A program made the translations under genes and the position numbers. Below the pieces are notes generated by a model. The model saw only the letters and a list, made by a program, of their open reading frames with translations. It was not told where the DNA came from and did no database searches. Source: Filimonas effusa (lineage in GTDB: Bacteria; Bacteroidota; Bacteroidia; Chitinophagales; Chitinophagaceae). Taken from it: DNA of 64,000 bases. Positions 53,614 through 62,906 of this stretch are shown here, in pieces. How positions within the stretch are numbered: position 1 is the stretch's first letter; each line of letters starts with the position of its first letter. Location of the stretch: contig NZ_SDHZ01000002.1 of the NCBI RefSeq assembly GCF_004118675.1, forward strand, positions 1,586,485 to 1,650,484. The letters run 5' to 3'.

Positions 53614-54048
53614 GTGAAGCTGAAACTCAACATAGACGAACTTACTGAAGACTTTTTTACGGATACCAGGCTGTTAGGCATCACTGCGACCATCAAGAAC
53701 TACCAGTTTTGCTGGCAGCTTAATCATATGCTGGGTTATAGTTTCCGATTGAATCCTGAAATAGAAATACACCTGCGTAAAAAAGAGCGCAGTTATTATT
53801 TTCCTGTTTACCAGCACGAGGTGCGGAACAGTTTTCTCAATCATTATCTTTATCGCAATCACTGCGATGGTGAGTATTTGTTACCTGAATTCAGGCATAT
53901 GGATTTTCTATGGCTGATAAAGGGCGACTGTATTGAAGAAGAGCATTGCCGGCAGATGATCCAAAGTATTAAAAGTATTGGCGGTGTTCAGATGGTGGCG
54001 GAGCTCACCAATGAGAAAATAAAGAATAAGGGGCACCTGATATTTTAA
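53614..54048 (+). CDS. IPExxxVDY-family protein
   Basis: 144 residues from GTG 53614 (MKLKLNIDELTEDFFTDTRL). It matches a Bacteroidota-specific small family of unknown function: YQFCWQLNHMLGYSFRLNPE, then GEYLLPEFRHMDFLWLIKGD and the C-terminal VAELTNEKIKNKGHLIF. Soluble, cytoplasmic. The family often lies near pyruvate kinase, but here it is between M28 and M48 peptidase genes, 28 and 33 bp apart. Recognition is by recalled family pattern. Confidence 0.8.
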   Translation: MKLKLNIDELTEDFFTDTRLLGITATIKNYQFCWQLNHMLGYSFRLNPEIEIHLRKKERSYYFPVYQHEVRNSFLNHYLYRNHCDGEYLLPEFRHMDFLWLIKGDCIEEEHCRQMIQSIKSIGGVQMVAELTNEKIKNKGHLIF

Positions 54049-54081
54049 CTTCCCGTTCGTTTCATTCAAGAACTTTTATTC

Positions 54082-55230
54082 ATGCTTCATAACAATACAC
54101 CGGGTTTATGGTTTCAGGGGCAATATGCGCAGCCTAAAGCGGTGAAGCTGCTGTTGTTCAACGATAAAGTAAATCTTTATGCGTCGGAAACAGAGGAGTT
54201 CCTGGCGGCCTTTGCCATAAAAGACTGCCGTATTGCTACTGAGGGAGTACCTGTTGCGGGAGGTTCGGCTTTCTGGTTGCCTGATCAAAGTTTAGATGGT
54301 GAAAGGCGGGCCATATGGCATAAGATATATGTTTCGGCTGATGCATCGGGATACCTGTTGCTTAACGAAGCCAATGCCATCACCGGCTTTTTGTTAACGG
54401 CGATTCAAAACAAGAACCAGCCTATCCTGGGCCGTTTGCGCCGTTCGGGGCCGTTGTTGTTGTTAACGGGCATTTTTGCGGCTGTGGTGATCTTCTGTTA
54501 TTTTCTTTTTACTGCGCTCATTCCGGCGATGGGGTTGCGGTTAATTTCCGTTCAGCAGGAGACGGCGCTTGGCCATACGTTGTTTAAGTCGACTGTCAAC
54601 GCCAATATCATAGATACGCAGGCAAGCCGTATAGCACAGGATTTTGCGGGGCAGCTGCCGTTAAGCAAGCAATATGCTATCAGGGTATATGTAGTGGAAG
54701 ATAAAACAGTCAATGCATTTGCTTTGCCCGGAGGTATTATTGTTATTCATTCGGGGATCATTCACAGCATGGGAAGTTATGAAGAGCTTGCGGCGTTGCT
54801 GGGGCATGAGGTAACACATATCAATGACCGTCATAGCTTACGGTCGATGCTCCAGTCGTTTTCTTTTTCGGCTTTATTGTCGGTGATCACTGGTGATGCT
54901 TCGGGGCTTACCGGTGTGCTGGCGTCGAATGCGGCGCAGCTGGAATCGCTATCGTATTCGAGGAAGCTGGAAACAGATGCTGATGAAAAAAGCATGGAGT
55001 TGTTGCAGGCGAGTGGTATTAATCCCGAGGGGATGATACGGTTGATGAAGCGGTTGCAGGCGGAGGAGCATGGCGGCGCTATTGCCTTTTTAAGTTCGCA
55101 TCCGCTTACATCGGCACGAATTGAACATGCGGCTGCTTTTATAAAAAAGCATGCGGGAGAAAGTTACCCGGTAAATACATCGCTGCAACAGTGCTGGCGG
55201 CAGCTTAAAAGCGGCGGGACCAGTTTTTGA
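54082..55230 (+). CDS. M48-family membrane metalloprotease
   Basis: 382 residues. An N-terminal soluble domain (1-125) precedes one membrane helix at about 130-155 (LLLLTGIFAAVVIFCYFLF), then an M48/Ste24-type peptidase domain. The zinc site is LLGHEVTHINDRHS (HExxH near residue 250), with the third ligand in LETDADEKSME. Similar to BepA/LoiP-type quality-control proteases in core motif but with a different N-terminal domain. Probably periplasm-facing. Same strand and short spacing to both neighbours. Confidence 0.9.
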   Translation: MLHNNTPGLWFQGQYAQPKAVKLLLFNDKVNLYASETEEFLAAFAIKDCRIATEGVPVAGGSAFWLPDQSLDGERRAIWHKIYVSADASGYLLLNEANAITGFLLTAIQNKNQPILGRLRRSGPLLLLTGIFAAVVIFCYFLFTALIPAMGLRLISVQQETALGHTLFKSTVNANIIDTQASRIAQDFAGQLPLSKQYAIRVYVVEDKTVNAFALPGGIIVIHSGIIHSMGSYEELAALLGHEVTHINDRHSLRSMLQSFSFSALLSVITGDASGLTGVLASNAAQLESLSYSRKLETDADEKSMELLQASGINPEGMIRLMKRLQAEEHGGAIAFLSSHPLTSARIEHAAAFIKKHAGESYPVNTSLQQCWRQLKSGGTSF

Positions 55231-55249
55231 TGCAGTATTATAAAAGCAT

Positions 55250-55480
55250 ATGTGGACCGAAAACAATAATCAATTATGCCGGACCTTCCGGTTCAAGGAT
55301 TTTTCCGAGGCGTTTGCGTTTATGACCAGGGTAGCGCTGGCTGCGGAAAAGATGGATCATCATCCCAACTGGAGTAATAGTTATCATACTGTTGATATAA
55401 AGTTAAACACGCATGATGCCGGTGATGTTATCACGGAAAAAGACCGTGAACTGGCCCGGAAAATAGACGCACTGTTGTAA
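55250..55480 (+). CDS. phhB: 4a-hydroxytetrahydrobiopterin dehydratase
   Basis: 76 residues, slightly short for the family (about 95-100). The signature [20 protein letters not shown] with the conserved His-His-Pro, then [12 protein letters not shown], is intact, so the active-site half is complete and the missing part is at the N-terminus. It recycles the pterin used by aromatic amino-acid hydroxylases. No hydroxylase gene is in the window. It begins 19 bp after the M48 gene. Confidence 0.9.
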   Translation: MWTENNNQLCRTFRFKDFSEAFAFMTRVALAAEKMDHHPNWSNSYHTVDIKLNTHDAGDVITEKDRELARKIDALL

Positions 55481-55511
55481 CTTGTGTATGCCTGTTAAAA
55501 AACGATACACT

Positions 55512-56150
55512 ATGACGATGCGAAAACTTCCGTTCCTGTTAGCAGTAATATGTACCATCAGCGCCTGCAAGTGTAATAGCAATAATGAAGCGGTTAAAGA
55601 GGAGGAAGCTGTTGTGCTGGATTCGGCGCAAACAGCGTTGAATATTATTGCGGAGGACAGCGCTACGGTTTTTGATGATGCCACCCGGCAGTGGCTGGGG
55701 CAAAGTTTGAAGCAGCCTGCTGTTAACTGGGATCGTTTTAAGCTTATATCGTTTTGGGCGGAAGACAGCATGCAGAAAGCGGATGCAGCGTTGCCGCGTG
55801 ATTTTTATAACAGGTTTGCGAGTGTATTAAAATGGTCGCCGGACAGCAGTTATATTCTTGATATTGGATCGTATGGCGCTGTTGTTGTAAAGGATCGTAC
55901 GGGGAAAGATGTGGTGGAAGCGGGCGAGCCTGATTCAGAAGTTTCTATTATTTATCCGAAAGAGCATAAGAAGGCCAGGATACTTTTTGGGGGGCCTTCT
56001 TCGCTGCAGGTGTTGAATGCTTCGTGGGCCGATTCATCGCAGGTTGCGATGCTGGCGTTGCAGGATACAAGTCGTACCGGCAGGCCTGATACCTTACTCT
56101 GGCTAATAGATGTGAAAGAGCATTTTTTCAGGAAGTACAAGTGGCAGTAG
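55512..56150 (+). CDS. Lipoprotein of unknown function
   Basis: About 212 residues when started at ATG 55512 (ATG 55488 and 55518 are alternatives). The signal MRKLPFLLAVICTISAC has a lipobox Cys, so lipidation is expected. The rest is soluble, with an acidic linker then a beta-rich part (WSPDSSYILDIGSYGAVVV, DTLLWLIDVKEHFF) reminiscent of a partial beta-propeller. No family recognised. Last of the plus-strand group, followed by a strong bidirectional terminator. Confidence 0.7.
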   Translation: MTMRKLPFLLAVICTISACKCNSNNEAVKEEEAVVLDSAQTALNIIAEDSATVFDDATRQWLGQSLKQPAVNWDRFKLISFWAEDSMQKADAALPRDFYNRFASVLKWSPDSSYILDIGSYGAVVVKDRTGKDVVEAGEPDSEVSIIYPKEHKKARILFGGPSSLQVLNASWADSSQVAMLALQDTSRTGRPDTLLWLIDVKEHFFRKYKWQ

Positions 56151-56177
56151 GCATTTGAGGGAATGCTGTAAAATAGA

Positions 56178-56209
56178 AAGAGGCTGTGTCTTTTCAGATA
56201 CAGCCTCTT
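56178..56209. terminator. Bidirectional terminator between lipoprotein and rho
   Basis: AAGAGGCTGT (56178-56187) and ACAGCCTCTT (56200-56209) form a 10-bp stem, extendable by three pairs. It separates two convergent genes. Confidence 0.75.
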
Positions 56210-56245
56210 GTCGTATATAGGACAATGGTAAGTAAGTATTGTTTA

Positions 56246-57943
56246 TTACCTGTTCATGCTTGCGAGGAACTCTTCGTTGCTTTTTGTGCCGCGCATACGT
56301 TTCAGCAATTCGTTCATTGCTTCTTCGGTATTCATATCGTTTAAGAATAATCTTAAAAGGTTCATGCGTTGCAGAACGTCTTTTTCGAGCAGCAGGTCAT
56401 CGCGGCGAGTAGAAGAAGATACGAGGTCGATAGCGGGGAAGATACGTCTGTTAGCGAGGCGGCGGTCGAGTTGTAATTCCATGTTACCGGTACCTTTGAA
56501 TTCTTCAAAGATGACCTCATCCATTTTAGAGCCTGTTTCGATAAGTGCTGTTGCGAGGATGGTTAAGGATCCACCGTGTTCAATTTTACGTGCAGCGCCG
56601 AAGAATTGTTTTGGTTTCTGCATTGCGTTAGCTTCGACCCCGCCTGATAATACTTTACCGGAGGCAGGGGCAACAGTGTTGTGGGCCCTGGCCAGACGGG
56701 TGATAGAATCGAGCAGGATAACTACGTCGTGGCCGCATTCTACGAGGCGTTTTGCCTTTTGTAAGGCGATGGTAGAGACCTTAACGTGTTTTTCTGCCGG
56801 TTCGTCGAAGGTAGAGGCGATTACTTCTGCTCTTACGCTGCGTTCCATATCGGTCACCTCTTCGGGGCGTTCATCGATAAGCACTACCATGAGGTATACT
56901 TCGGGGTGGTTGGCTGCGATAGCGTTTGCCACTTCTTTCAGTAATACTGTTTTACCAACTTTAGGTTGAGCCACGATCAGGCCACGCTGTCCTTTACCGA
57001 TAGGAGCGAACAGGTCGATGATGCGTGTGCTATAGTTGGAAGGGGTAGTGAATAAGTTCAGTTTTTCGTAGGGGAATAATGGCGTCAGGTAATCGAATGG
57101 AACGCGATCGCGGACTTCATCGGGTCCTTTACCATTGATGGTTTCTACTTTCAGCAGTGCGAAATATTTTTCACCTTCTTTTGGCGGGCGAACGGAGCCG
57201 CAAACGGTGTCGCCGGTTTTGAGGCCAAACAGTTTTATCTGTGAAGGAGAAACATAAACGTCGTCGGGAGAAGAGAGGTAGTTATAATCTGAAGAGCGGA
57301 GGAAGCCATAGCCGTCGGGCATCATTTCCAATACGCCTTCTGCCTGAATAATACCGTCGAATTCTATGTTAAAGCCGGCTTCTTTCTTTGAAGGATACTG
57401 CGCAGCGCGGGGGCTGGGGTTATCGACGAGTTGTTGCGGAGCGATCATTTCGGCCAAAGCGAGCATACTTGCTGTTTCATCTTCGGTCATTTCTTCGTGG
57501 AGCTTAGCCAGTGCTTCGGGAGAGGGTTTTGTTTTGTGGACTGTAATAGGTGCTTTTGCCTCTTTTACGTCTTTCACCTCTTCTTCGTCGGCTGCTTCTT
57601 CGGGATGCTCTGCTGCTACCGGTTCTGCTATTTTTGTAGATTTACGTGTACGTTTTTTAGCCTGGTCGGATGGTGCTTTTTCTTTTTCTGCTACCGGGGC
57701 TTCTGTCATTACTTCTGCTTCTTCGGTGGTATTGGTAGTGTTAGCTTTCACTATTCTCTTGCGCTTTCCTTTTTCCGGGGTAACATCTTCTTTTTTCTCG
57801 CTTGCCATAACAGCTTGTTTATCTAATATCTTGTAAATCAGCTCCTGTTTGTCTAGTTTTTTGGCATTTGTCACCTTTAGTTGCTCTGCAATATCCAGCA
57901 ACTCTGGGACCAGCATGTCGTTCAATTGCAAAATGTCATACAT
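56246..57943 (-). CDS. rho: Transcription termination factor Rho
   Basis: 565 residues, well over the ~420 of E. coli Rho. The N-terminal Rho-N helices ([20 protein letters not shown]) are followed by about 150 residues of Lys/Glu/Pro/Ala-rich disorder (about 50-200), an insertion typical of Bacteroidota Rho. Then the cold-shock RNA-binding domain ([14 protein letters not shown]) and the RecA-like motor: Walker [14 protein letters not shown] (near 325), [12 protein letters not shown], Walker [15 protein letters not shown], and the Q/R-loop region [13 protein letters not shown] homohexameric RNA helicase ending untranslated transcripts. Confidence 0.97.
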   Translation of the reverse strand: MYDILQLNDMLVPELLDIAEQLKVTNAKKLDKQELIYKILDKQAVMASEKKEDVTPEKGKRKRIVKANTTNTTEEAEVMTEAPVAEKEKAPSDQAKKRTRKSTKIAEPVAAEHPEEAADEEEVKDVKEAKAPITVHKTKPSPEALAKLHEEMTEDETASMLALAEMIAPQQLVDNPSPRAAQYPSKKEAGFNIEFDGIIQAEGVLEMMPDGYGFLRSSDYNYLSSPDDVYVSPSQIKLFGLKTGDTVCGSVRPPKEGEKYFALLKVETINGKGPDEVRDRVPFDYLTPLFPYEKLNLFTTPSNYSTRIIDLFAPIGKGQRGLIVAQPKVGKTVLLKEVANAIAANHPEVYLMVVLIDERPEEVTDMERSVRAEVIASTFDEPAEKHVKVSTIALQKAKRLVECGHDVVILLDSITRLARAHNTVAPASGKVLSGGVEANAMQKPKQFFGAARKIEHGGSLTILATALIETGSKMDEVIFEEFKGTGNMELQLDRRLANRRIFPAIDLVSSSTRRDDLLLEKDVLQRMNLLRLFLNDMNTEEAMNELLKRMRGTKSNEEFLASMNR

Positions 57944-58517
57944 AAAATCGATAATAGGGATGTGAGTTTTAATCTTTAAACCCGTTCAAGTGATTAACTT
58001 AAAGATTGAAGAAAAATAAAAATTGATTGATTATGGGAAAACAGGCGTGCTGAGAGGTGATAGTGAACAAATCAGCTTGTTTCCATTGCAATGTTACTGT
58101 AATTTGTTTAAACCAAACAAAAAAATATTGGGTGTTTTGTTTTTTTTAAGATATAGCATTCAGCGGTTTGACACCGGTTTTCCCGGCTTTTGCCTGGAAG
58201 GTCTCAGCATTCCTTTACTCCTGTTTATATTCTAGCAATGATTCTGCCAGAACGATCGATCTTTAAAGGTTTCCGCAGTTTTCCTGCGTTTATTGTTCGA
58301 AGATTCCGGTCGTTTTCCTGTTTCAAATGTTCCCTTTTCCTTATAAATTGTTCCCTTTGCCGGTTCCCTGTGGGTGCTATGGTGGGTGTTGCTTTGCCAA
58401 TATTTTAGCTTAGGCGGAGCAAAAGCCTGTTATTTCCTGCCTGTGATAGTTATATCTTTGCCCTTCTTTCGTGGCTTATAAGGGCCTTTTTAAAATAGTA
58501 ATACAAAGCATCCTGGC
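57944..58517. other. 574-bp gap between divergent rho and asnS
   Basis: The rho-proximal 200 bp are AT-rich (for example the A/T-rich stretch around 58110-58150). No ORF here looks real. The only confident element is the asnS promoter box TATCTTTG at 58453-58460. No rho promoter box was found by eye, so rho may have a long or atypical leader; this is an inference. Confidence 0.5.
58453..58460 (+). promoter_or_regulatory. -7 box of asnS
   Basis: TATCTTTG, an exact TAnnTTTG match, giving a 5' leader of about 50 nt before ATG 58518. No clear TTG is found at -33. Confidence 0.5.
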
Positions 58518-59957
58518 ATGTTTAACAACAGAGTAAAAATCAAAACGCTGTTAACCGGCGACGCATTAACCGGTTCCGAAGTAATTGTAATGGGTTGGGT
58601 TCGCAACTTCCGCAATAACCAGTTTATAGACCTTAATGATGGCAGTACCAATCAGAATATCCAGGTGGTGGTAGCGCTTGACCTGCTTGACGATGCCACC
58701 CGCAAACGTATTACTACCGGCGCTTCGATGCGTGTAAAAGGTGCGGTGGTACCCAGCCTGGGTAAAGGGCAAAAAGTAGAAGTGAAAGCTTCATCTGTGG
58801 AGATACTGGGAGACAGCGATGCTGAGAAATACCCGCTTCAGCCTAAAAAGCACAGCCTTGAGTTTCTTCGTGAAATAGCGCATCTGCGTTTCCGCACCAA
58901 TACTTTTGGCGCTGTTTTCCGCATACGTCATTCCCTGGCGTTTGCTATTCACCAGTTCTTCAATGAGAAAGGATTTATTTACCTGCATACGCCTATCATT
59001 ACCGCCAGCGACGCAGAAGGCGCCGGAGAGATGTTCCGGGTGACCACGCTGCCTACCGATAATCCGCCGCGTAATGAAGATGGCAGCATCAATTACAAAG
59101 AGGATTTCTTTGGTAAGAGCACCAACTTAACCGTTAGCGGCCAGCTCGAGGGTGAACTTGGTGCGATGGCGTTTAGTGAGATCTATACTTTTGGTCCTAC
59201 TTTCCGTGCGGAGAATTCGAATACTACGCGTCACCTTGCAGAATTCTGGATGATAGAGCCTGAAATGGCTTTTTATGACCTGGAAGACAATATGAACCTG
59301 GCTGAAAGCTTTATCAGGCATATCATCAAATACGTGGTAGAACATAACTATGATGATCTTGAGTTCCTTGACCGCCGTCTTGCCGAGGAAGAAAAGCAAC
59401 TGCCCCAGGACAAGCGCAGTGAAATGGGTTTATTGCAGAAGCTTGAATTTGTACTGAATAACGACTTTGAGCGTATTACGTATACCGAGGCGATAGATAT
59501 TCTGCTGGCGAGCCCGGCTTATAAGAAGAAGAAGTTCCAGTACGAGGTGAAATGGGGTGTAGATATGCAAAGTGAGCATGAGCGTTATCTTGTAGAGAAG
59601 CATTTCAAGAAGCCTGTGATCGTTACGAACTATCCTAAGGATATCAAGTCGTTTTACATGCGTTTGAACGACGATGGCCAAACGGTTGCGGCGATGGACA
59701 TCCTGGCTCCCGGCATTGGTGAGATCGTAGGTGGTTCTCAAAGGGAGGAGCGCCTGGACAAGCTGGAGGAGCGTATGGAGCAAATGCATATTCCTGCTGA
59801 AGAAATGAGCTGGTATCTTGACACCCGCCGCTTTGGTACGGTGCCGCATGCCGGCTTCGGGCTTGGATTTGAGCGTATTGTTCTTTTTGTAACCGGTATG
59901 ACCAATATCAGAGACGTTATACCTTTTGCGCGTACGCCTAAGAACTGTGAGTTTTAG
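58518..59957 (+). CDS. asnS: Asparaginyl-tRNA synthetase
   Basis: A class IIb synthetase of 479 residues. OB-fold anticodon-binding domain at 1-120 ([22 protein letters not shown]) and catalytic core with motif 1 near [22 protein letters not shown], motif 2 around [22 protein letters not shown] and motif 3 at [16 protein letters not shown]. The FRAENSNT segment favours AsnRS over AspRS. It charges tRNA-Asn. DUF3050 follows on the same strand, 77 bp downstream. Confidence 0.96.
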   Translation: MFNNRVKIKTLLTGDALTGSEVIVMGWVRNFRNNQFIDLNDGSTNQNIQVVVALDLLDDATRKRITTGASMRVKGAVVPSLGKGQKVEVKASSVEILGDSDAEKYPLQPKKHSLEFLREIAHLRFRTNTFGAVFRIRHSLAFAIHQFFNEKGFIYLHTPIITASDAEGAGEMFRVTTLPTDNPPRNEDGSINYKEDFFGKSTNLTVSGQLEGELGAMAFSEIYTFGPTFRAENSNTTRHLAEFWMIEPEMAFYDLEDNMNLAESFIRHIIKYVVEHNYDDLEFLDRRLAEEEKQLPQDKRSEMGLLQKLEFVLNNDFERITYTEAIDILLASPAYKKKKFQYEVKWGVDMQSEHERYLVEKHFKKPVIVTNYPKDIKSFYMRLNDDGQTVAAMDILAPGIGEIVGGSQREERLDKLEERMEQMHIPAEEMSWYLDTRRFGTVPHAGFGLGFERIVLFVTGMTNIRDVIPFARTPKNCEF

Positions 59958-60034
59958 CGCCATTGGCCAATTATATTCCACAGGGGCTGTACCGGTTTGC
60001 GGTGCAGCCTTTTTTTAAAATATTTCTGAAAACT

Positions 60035-60835
60035 ATGACTTCCGTATCTAAAACTTATCCGGACTTTTTGCAGCAGATTCAGGAGCCGCTGGCCGGCATT
60101 CGTGAACAACTGATCAACCATCCGCTTTATGCGCGGCTTAAAACTGTAGATGACATCCGCGTATTCACTGCGCAGCATGTTTATGCTGTATGGGATTTTA
60201 TGTCGCTGCTTAAATCGTTACAGGGGCATCTTACCTGTGTTAATGTGCCGTGGGTACCTACGGGCAATGCCAATACACGTTACCTGATCAACGAAATAGT
60301 GCTTGGGGAGGAAACTGATATTGACGAGTCGGGCGTCAGGATGAGTCATTTTGAGTTGTATTTGTCTGCCATGGAGCAGATGGGCGCCGATACGGCTGCT
60401 GTAACTGGCTTTTTGAGCGCTATAAAGGCGGGTGTACCGGTAGATGAGGCGCTGGCGCAGCAGAAGGTGCTGCCTGGTGTCCAGGATTTTGTAAATCATA
60501 CTTTCGAGGTAATAACCCGTCGGCCTGTTCATGTGCAGGCGGCCGTTTTCACCTTTGGGCGTGAAGATCTTATTCCGGGTATGTTTATCGGGATGGTAAA
60601 GGAGTTGTCGGAGCAATATCCTGGCATCAGTATTTTTCGTTATTACCTGGAGCGTCATATCGAGGTAGATGGTGATCATCATAGTCACCTGGCGATGGAG
60701 ATGGTGAGTGAGTTATGCGGGGATGATGCTAAGAAATGGCAGGAGGCTGCGGATGCTTCGCTTAAGGCGCTTGCGTTCCGGAAGTTGTTATGGGATACGG
60801 TTTTGAGTGAGTTGGAAAAAAATAAAGCTGGTTAG
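60035..60835 (+). CDS. DUF3050 (heme-oxygenase-like fold) protein
   Basis: 266 residues from ATG 60035; an upstream TTG (59963) lies 6 bp after asnS but the extra residues look non-conserved. The all-helical pattern LQQIQEPLAGIREQLINHP, FTAQHVYAVWDFMSLLKSLQ and ERHIEVDGDHHSHLAMEMV fits DUF3050, a family related in fold to heme oxygenase / iron-binding TENA-like proteins. Metal binding by the His residues is inferred; no substrate known. Confidence 0.83.
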   Translation: MTSVSKTYPDFLQQIQEPLAGIREQLINHPLYARLKTVDDIRVFTAQHVYAVWDFMSLLKSLQGHLTCVNVPWVPTGNANTRYLINEIVLGEETDIDESGVRMSHFELYLSAMEQMGADTAAVTGFLSAIKAGVPVDEALAQQKVLPGVQDFVNHTFEVITRRPVHVQAAVFTFGREDLIPGMFIGMVKELSEQYPGISIFRYYLERHIEVDGDHHSHLAMEMVSELCGDDAKKWQEAADASLKALAFRKLLWDTVLSELEKNKAG

Positions 60836-60838
60836 ATT

Positions 60839-60867
60839 TTGGTATTCAATAATTAATGCTATATTTG
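60839..60867 (+). promoter_or_regulatory. Promoter of tRNA-Phe
   Basis: TTG (60839-60841), an 18-bp spacer and TATATTTG (60860-60867) form a full Bacteroidota promoter 23 bp upstream of the mature tRNA. Confidence 0.75.
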
Positions 60868-60890
60868 CAACCCGCAAGAGCGGAAAGGAT

Positions 60891-60963
60891 GGTGCGGTAG
60901 CTCAGTCGGTAGAGCAAAGGACTGAAAATCCTTGTGTCGCCGGTTCGATCCCGGCTCACACCA
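60891..60963 (+). tRNA. tRNA-Phe (GAA)
   Basis: Cloverleaf read by eye: acceptor GGTGCGG, D arm GCTC-AGTCGGTA-GAGC, anticodon stem AAGGA/TCCTT with loop CTGAAAA (anticodon GAA), variable GTGTC, T arm GCCGG-TTCGATC-CCGGC and acceptor TCACACC plus discriminator A. The CCA end is not encoded. The acceptor stem contains one C-A mismatch (5-68) and one G-U pair. It has its own promoter and terminator. Confidence 0.95.
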
Positions 60964-60975
60964 CTATCAGGATCA

Positions 60976-61005
60976 AGAGGTTATGAAGTAAAATTCATAG
61001 CCTCT
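60976..61005 (+). terminator. Terminator of tRNA-Phe
   Basis: AGAGGTTATGAA and TTCATAGCCTCT form a 12-bp stem with one G-U pair, followed by TTTTTC, 12 bp after the tRNA end. Confidence 0.85.
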
Positions 61006-61055
61006 TTTTCTTTGGGTACAACAAATGGAGGACCTTTGTTTTTCTATTATAAAGT

Positions 61056-61086
61056 TCGGATCAAGTTGAAAACTTGGGGGATGGTG
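61056..61086 (+). repeat. IS left inverted repeat
   Basis: A 31-bp terminal repeat identical to the complement of 62463-62493. It contains an internal AAGTT-GAA-AACTT symmetry. Confidence 0.88.
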
Positions 61087-61090
61087 ACTT

Positions 61091-62074
61091 TTACGCATAA
61101 AGTTTGGATATTCTAAAGAGGAAGAACTCCACATCTCTTACCCCCCGTAAAGCATTTCTAAAAGCTTTGATTTTAGCATTGAAGGATTCCGCCGCAGCAT
61201 TGGTAGCTCTGTTATTGAAGAAGTTCAAGATGCCCAGGTAATGTGTTTGTATGGTTTTGGCAAGTGTTCTAAAAGTAGCCATACCTGCCTCTTCAACGTC
61301 ATTGTACCATAGTGCCAACCGCTTAAAAGCTTGTTCCTTGCTGGTACAGTTACGGAACACTTCTCCCAGCCTTAGGGAGAGTTGATACGCTTTGTGTATC
61401 TCCGGATAAAGACTAAAAAGCAGTTCTGCACGTTGACGCTGCTCCCTGCTCCAAAGCCTCGGATGCTTAAACAGCAGGTACCGGCTACGAGCCAGTAGTT
61501 GTTTTAATGAGTCACCATTGGGCAGTAATTGAGGCACATATACTGTGCGTTGCTTGCGGGCAGCCTCTATGGCTTTATTCTCCTCTTCCAGGGCTTCCCA
61601 ACGATATTTAATTCGTGTCTCCTGCACCGCATCAAAAGCCAGTTGTTGTACATGGAAGCGGTCTACCACGCATTGTGCATGGGGGAAGCAGCGCCTGATA
61701 GCAAGGTTCAGGCTGGGTGCCATGTCTACAGTCACTTCTTTTACACGTTTACGCAGGTATTCAGGAAGACGCTTCAGTATCTCTATCAGGTTGTCTGCCT
61801 GCGTCCCTTTAATCATTGCTACCAGCGATCCCTGGCGACCTTTCGCTTCTTTGTTCGTAACGATAGTATATAGTTCTCCGTTACTGAAAGCAGTTTCATC
61901 TATGCTTAGATAAGCGCCCATGTTTTGCTCAAAGAGCATCCATTCAGCTGCATGCTCTTTCTGAGACCAACTCGTGAAGTCGCTTAAGTGATGCTTATAT
62001 TGTTGCTGGAGTTGTTTGCCATCTACATGGAAGAAATTACCTAATTGAACAGGGCTAATAGGATAATTATCCAA
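61091..62074 (-). CDS. ISAon1-type transposase, catalytic part
   Basis: 327 residues from TTG 62074 (reading MDNYPISPVQLGNFF). The DDE residues are visible: first Asp in AYLSIDETAFSNGELY, second in VTVDMAPSLNLAIRRCFP (near residue 117), and the Glu in NNRATNAAAESFNAKIKAFR (near 293), the ISL3/DDE_Tnp_ISL3 pattern. It overlaps the end of the N-terminal ORF by 8 bp in the +1 frame, so translation is probably by re-initiation or coupling rather than -1 slippage. Intact, so the IS may be active. Confidence 0.9.
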   Translation of the reverse strand: MDNYPISPVQLGNFFHVDGKQLQQQYKHHLSDFTSWSQKEHAAEWMLFEQNMGAYLSIDETAFSNGELYTIVTNKEAKGRQGSLVAMIKGTQADNLIEILKRLPEYLRKRVKEVTVDMAPSLNLAIRRCFPHAQCVVDRFHVQQLAFDAVQETRIKYRWEALEEENKAIEAARKQRTVYVPQLLPNGDSLKQLLARSRYLLFKHPRLWSREQRQRAELLFSLYPEIHKAYQLSLRLGEVFRNCTSKEQAFKRLALWYNDVEEAGMATFRTLAKTIQTHYLGILNFFNNRATNAAAESFNAKIKAFRNALRGVRDVEFFLFRISKLYA

Positions 62075-62423
62075 ACACTTCTTTTAAAAAAAGCCCGAAC
62101 TCTGAGGTCATTCGTGCTCTTTCCCGGATCGCGGTCCAGTTACGGGTGATGATTTCGCCGGTTTTTACTACTTCCCAACGACGCCGGGTTATACATAGCA
62201 AAACTTTCTGGTTGCGGATGGGGAAGTCCTGAACAGCTACTTCAGGCATAAAACCTTTGGAATGGAGTTTCTCAGAGCGGTATTCATAAGGGGCTATATT
62301 TTTCTCTTCCAGGTAGATTTTAATGAGGCCTTCCTCCGTCTTTTCTACATTCATTAATTCAAAATACTCCGTTACTCCCGCTGGCAACATTAAACTCATC
62401 AACTGACGATAACCCTGATCCAA
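62067..62423 (-). CDS. ISAon1-type transposase, N-terminal region protein
   Basis: 118 residues from TTG 62423 (or ATG 62399, MSLMLPAGVTEYFEL). It is the separate N-terminal, probably DNA-binding, part found upstream of the catalytic ORF in this IS type: YEYRSEKLHSKGFMPEVAVQDFPIRNQKVLLCITRRRWE. Its stop overlaps the start of the catalytic ORF. Confidence 0.82.
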   Translation of the reverse strand: MDQGYRQLMSLMLPAGVTEYFELMNVEKTEEGLIKIYLEEKNIAPYEYRSEKLHSKGFMPEVAVQDFPIRNQKVLLCITRRRWEVVKTGEIITRNWTAIRERARMTSEFGLFLKEVFG

Positions 62424-62462
62424 TCTCTTATTTTTTTAGGACTGCAAAACAATCACTTTTTA

Positions 62463-62493
62463 CACCATCCCCCAAGTTTTCAACTTGATCCGA
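62463..62493 (-). repeat. IS right inverted repeat
   Basis: A 31-bp terminal repeat, the perfect complement of the left end. Directly outside it lies the interrupted small ORF. Confidence 0.88.
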
Positions 62494-62641
62494 TATCGCA
62501 TTGGTCATCGCTTACCGCGCGTTTGCCTTCCTCGATTTCGATGTATTCAAATTCCATTAGCGCAATCGCTTTGGCAACTTCCTTGACAGTTTTGTTATGG
62601 GGGGACATGCGCAACGTCCGCAAAATGTTTGGTTCACTCAT
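62480..62641 (-). pseudogene. Small ORF truncated by the IS
   Basis: Reads MSEPNILRTLRMSPHNK... from ATG 62641, with good coding character to the IS boundary at 62493 (about 49 residues), then GSS and a stop inside the IS repeat. The visible part is mostly helical and acidic (ALMEFEYIEIEEGK). No family recognised. The element seems to have inserted into this gene; the missing 3' part is not clearly found on the far side. Confidence 0.45.
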
Positions 62642-62906
62642 GGCAGGTGTTTTTTATAAAAGGGGGTGGATACATCCCCGTTTGTAAGTTCGTGTACCCA
62701 CTTGCCCCTGATTGGCACTGGTTGAGAAGGCCAGCACCGGAGAGGCATTCGGCTCAAGTTTTTATCTCGAACACCTCTTCTGTTATTTAAAGAAAGGGGG
62801 ATACATGCTATGACCCATGTACCTAACCCTTTGCAACACCAACTTTGAAAAGCCAGTGCAAGACGGAAAACACTAAGCTCGCAGGTAAGCCAGCGTTTTT
62901 CCTGAT

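Larger units (their letters stand above)
61056..62493 (-). mobile_element. Complete ISAon1-type (ISL3-related) insertion sequence
   Basis: About 1.44 kb bounded by perfect inverted repeats of about 31 bp: left 61056-61086 begins TCGGATCAAG and ends GGGGGATGGTG; right 62463-62493 is its complement. It carries two overlapping transposase ORFs on the minus strand. No target-site duplication is apparent (left flank TATAAAGT, right flank TATCGCAT). Confidence 0.88.

Noticed and set aside
58023..58235. 70-residue ORF in the rho-asnS gap
   Set aside because: AT-rich low-complexity translation with no coding character or ribosome site.
62060..62110. Programmed -1 frameshift in the IS transposase
   Set aside because: The frames are related by +1, so a -1 slip on the T-run and AAAAG tract would not join them.
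61048..62501. 8-bp target-site duplication of the IS
   Set aside because: Left flank TATAAAGT and right flank TATCGCAT differ beyond the first two or three bases; shifting the boundary by one base does not help.
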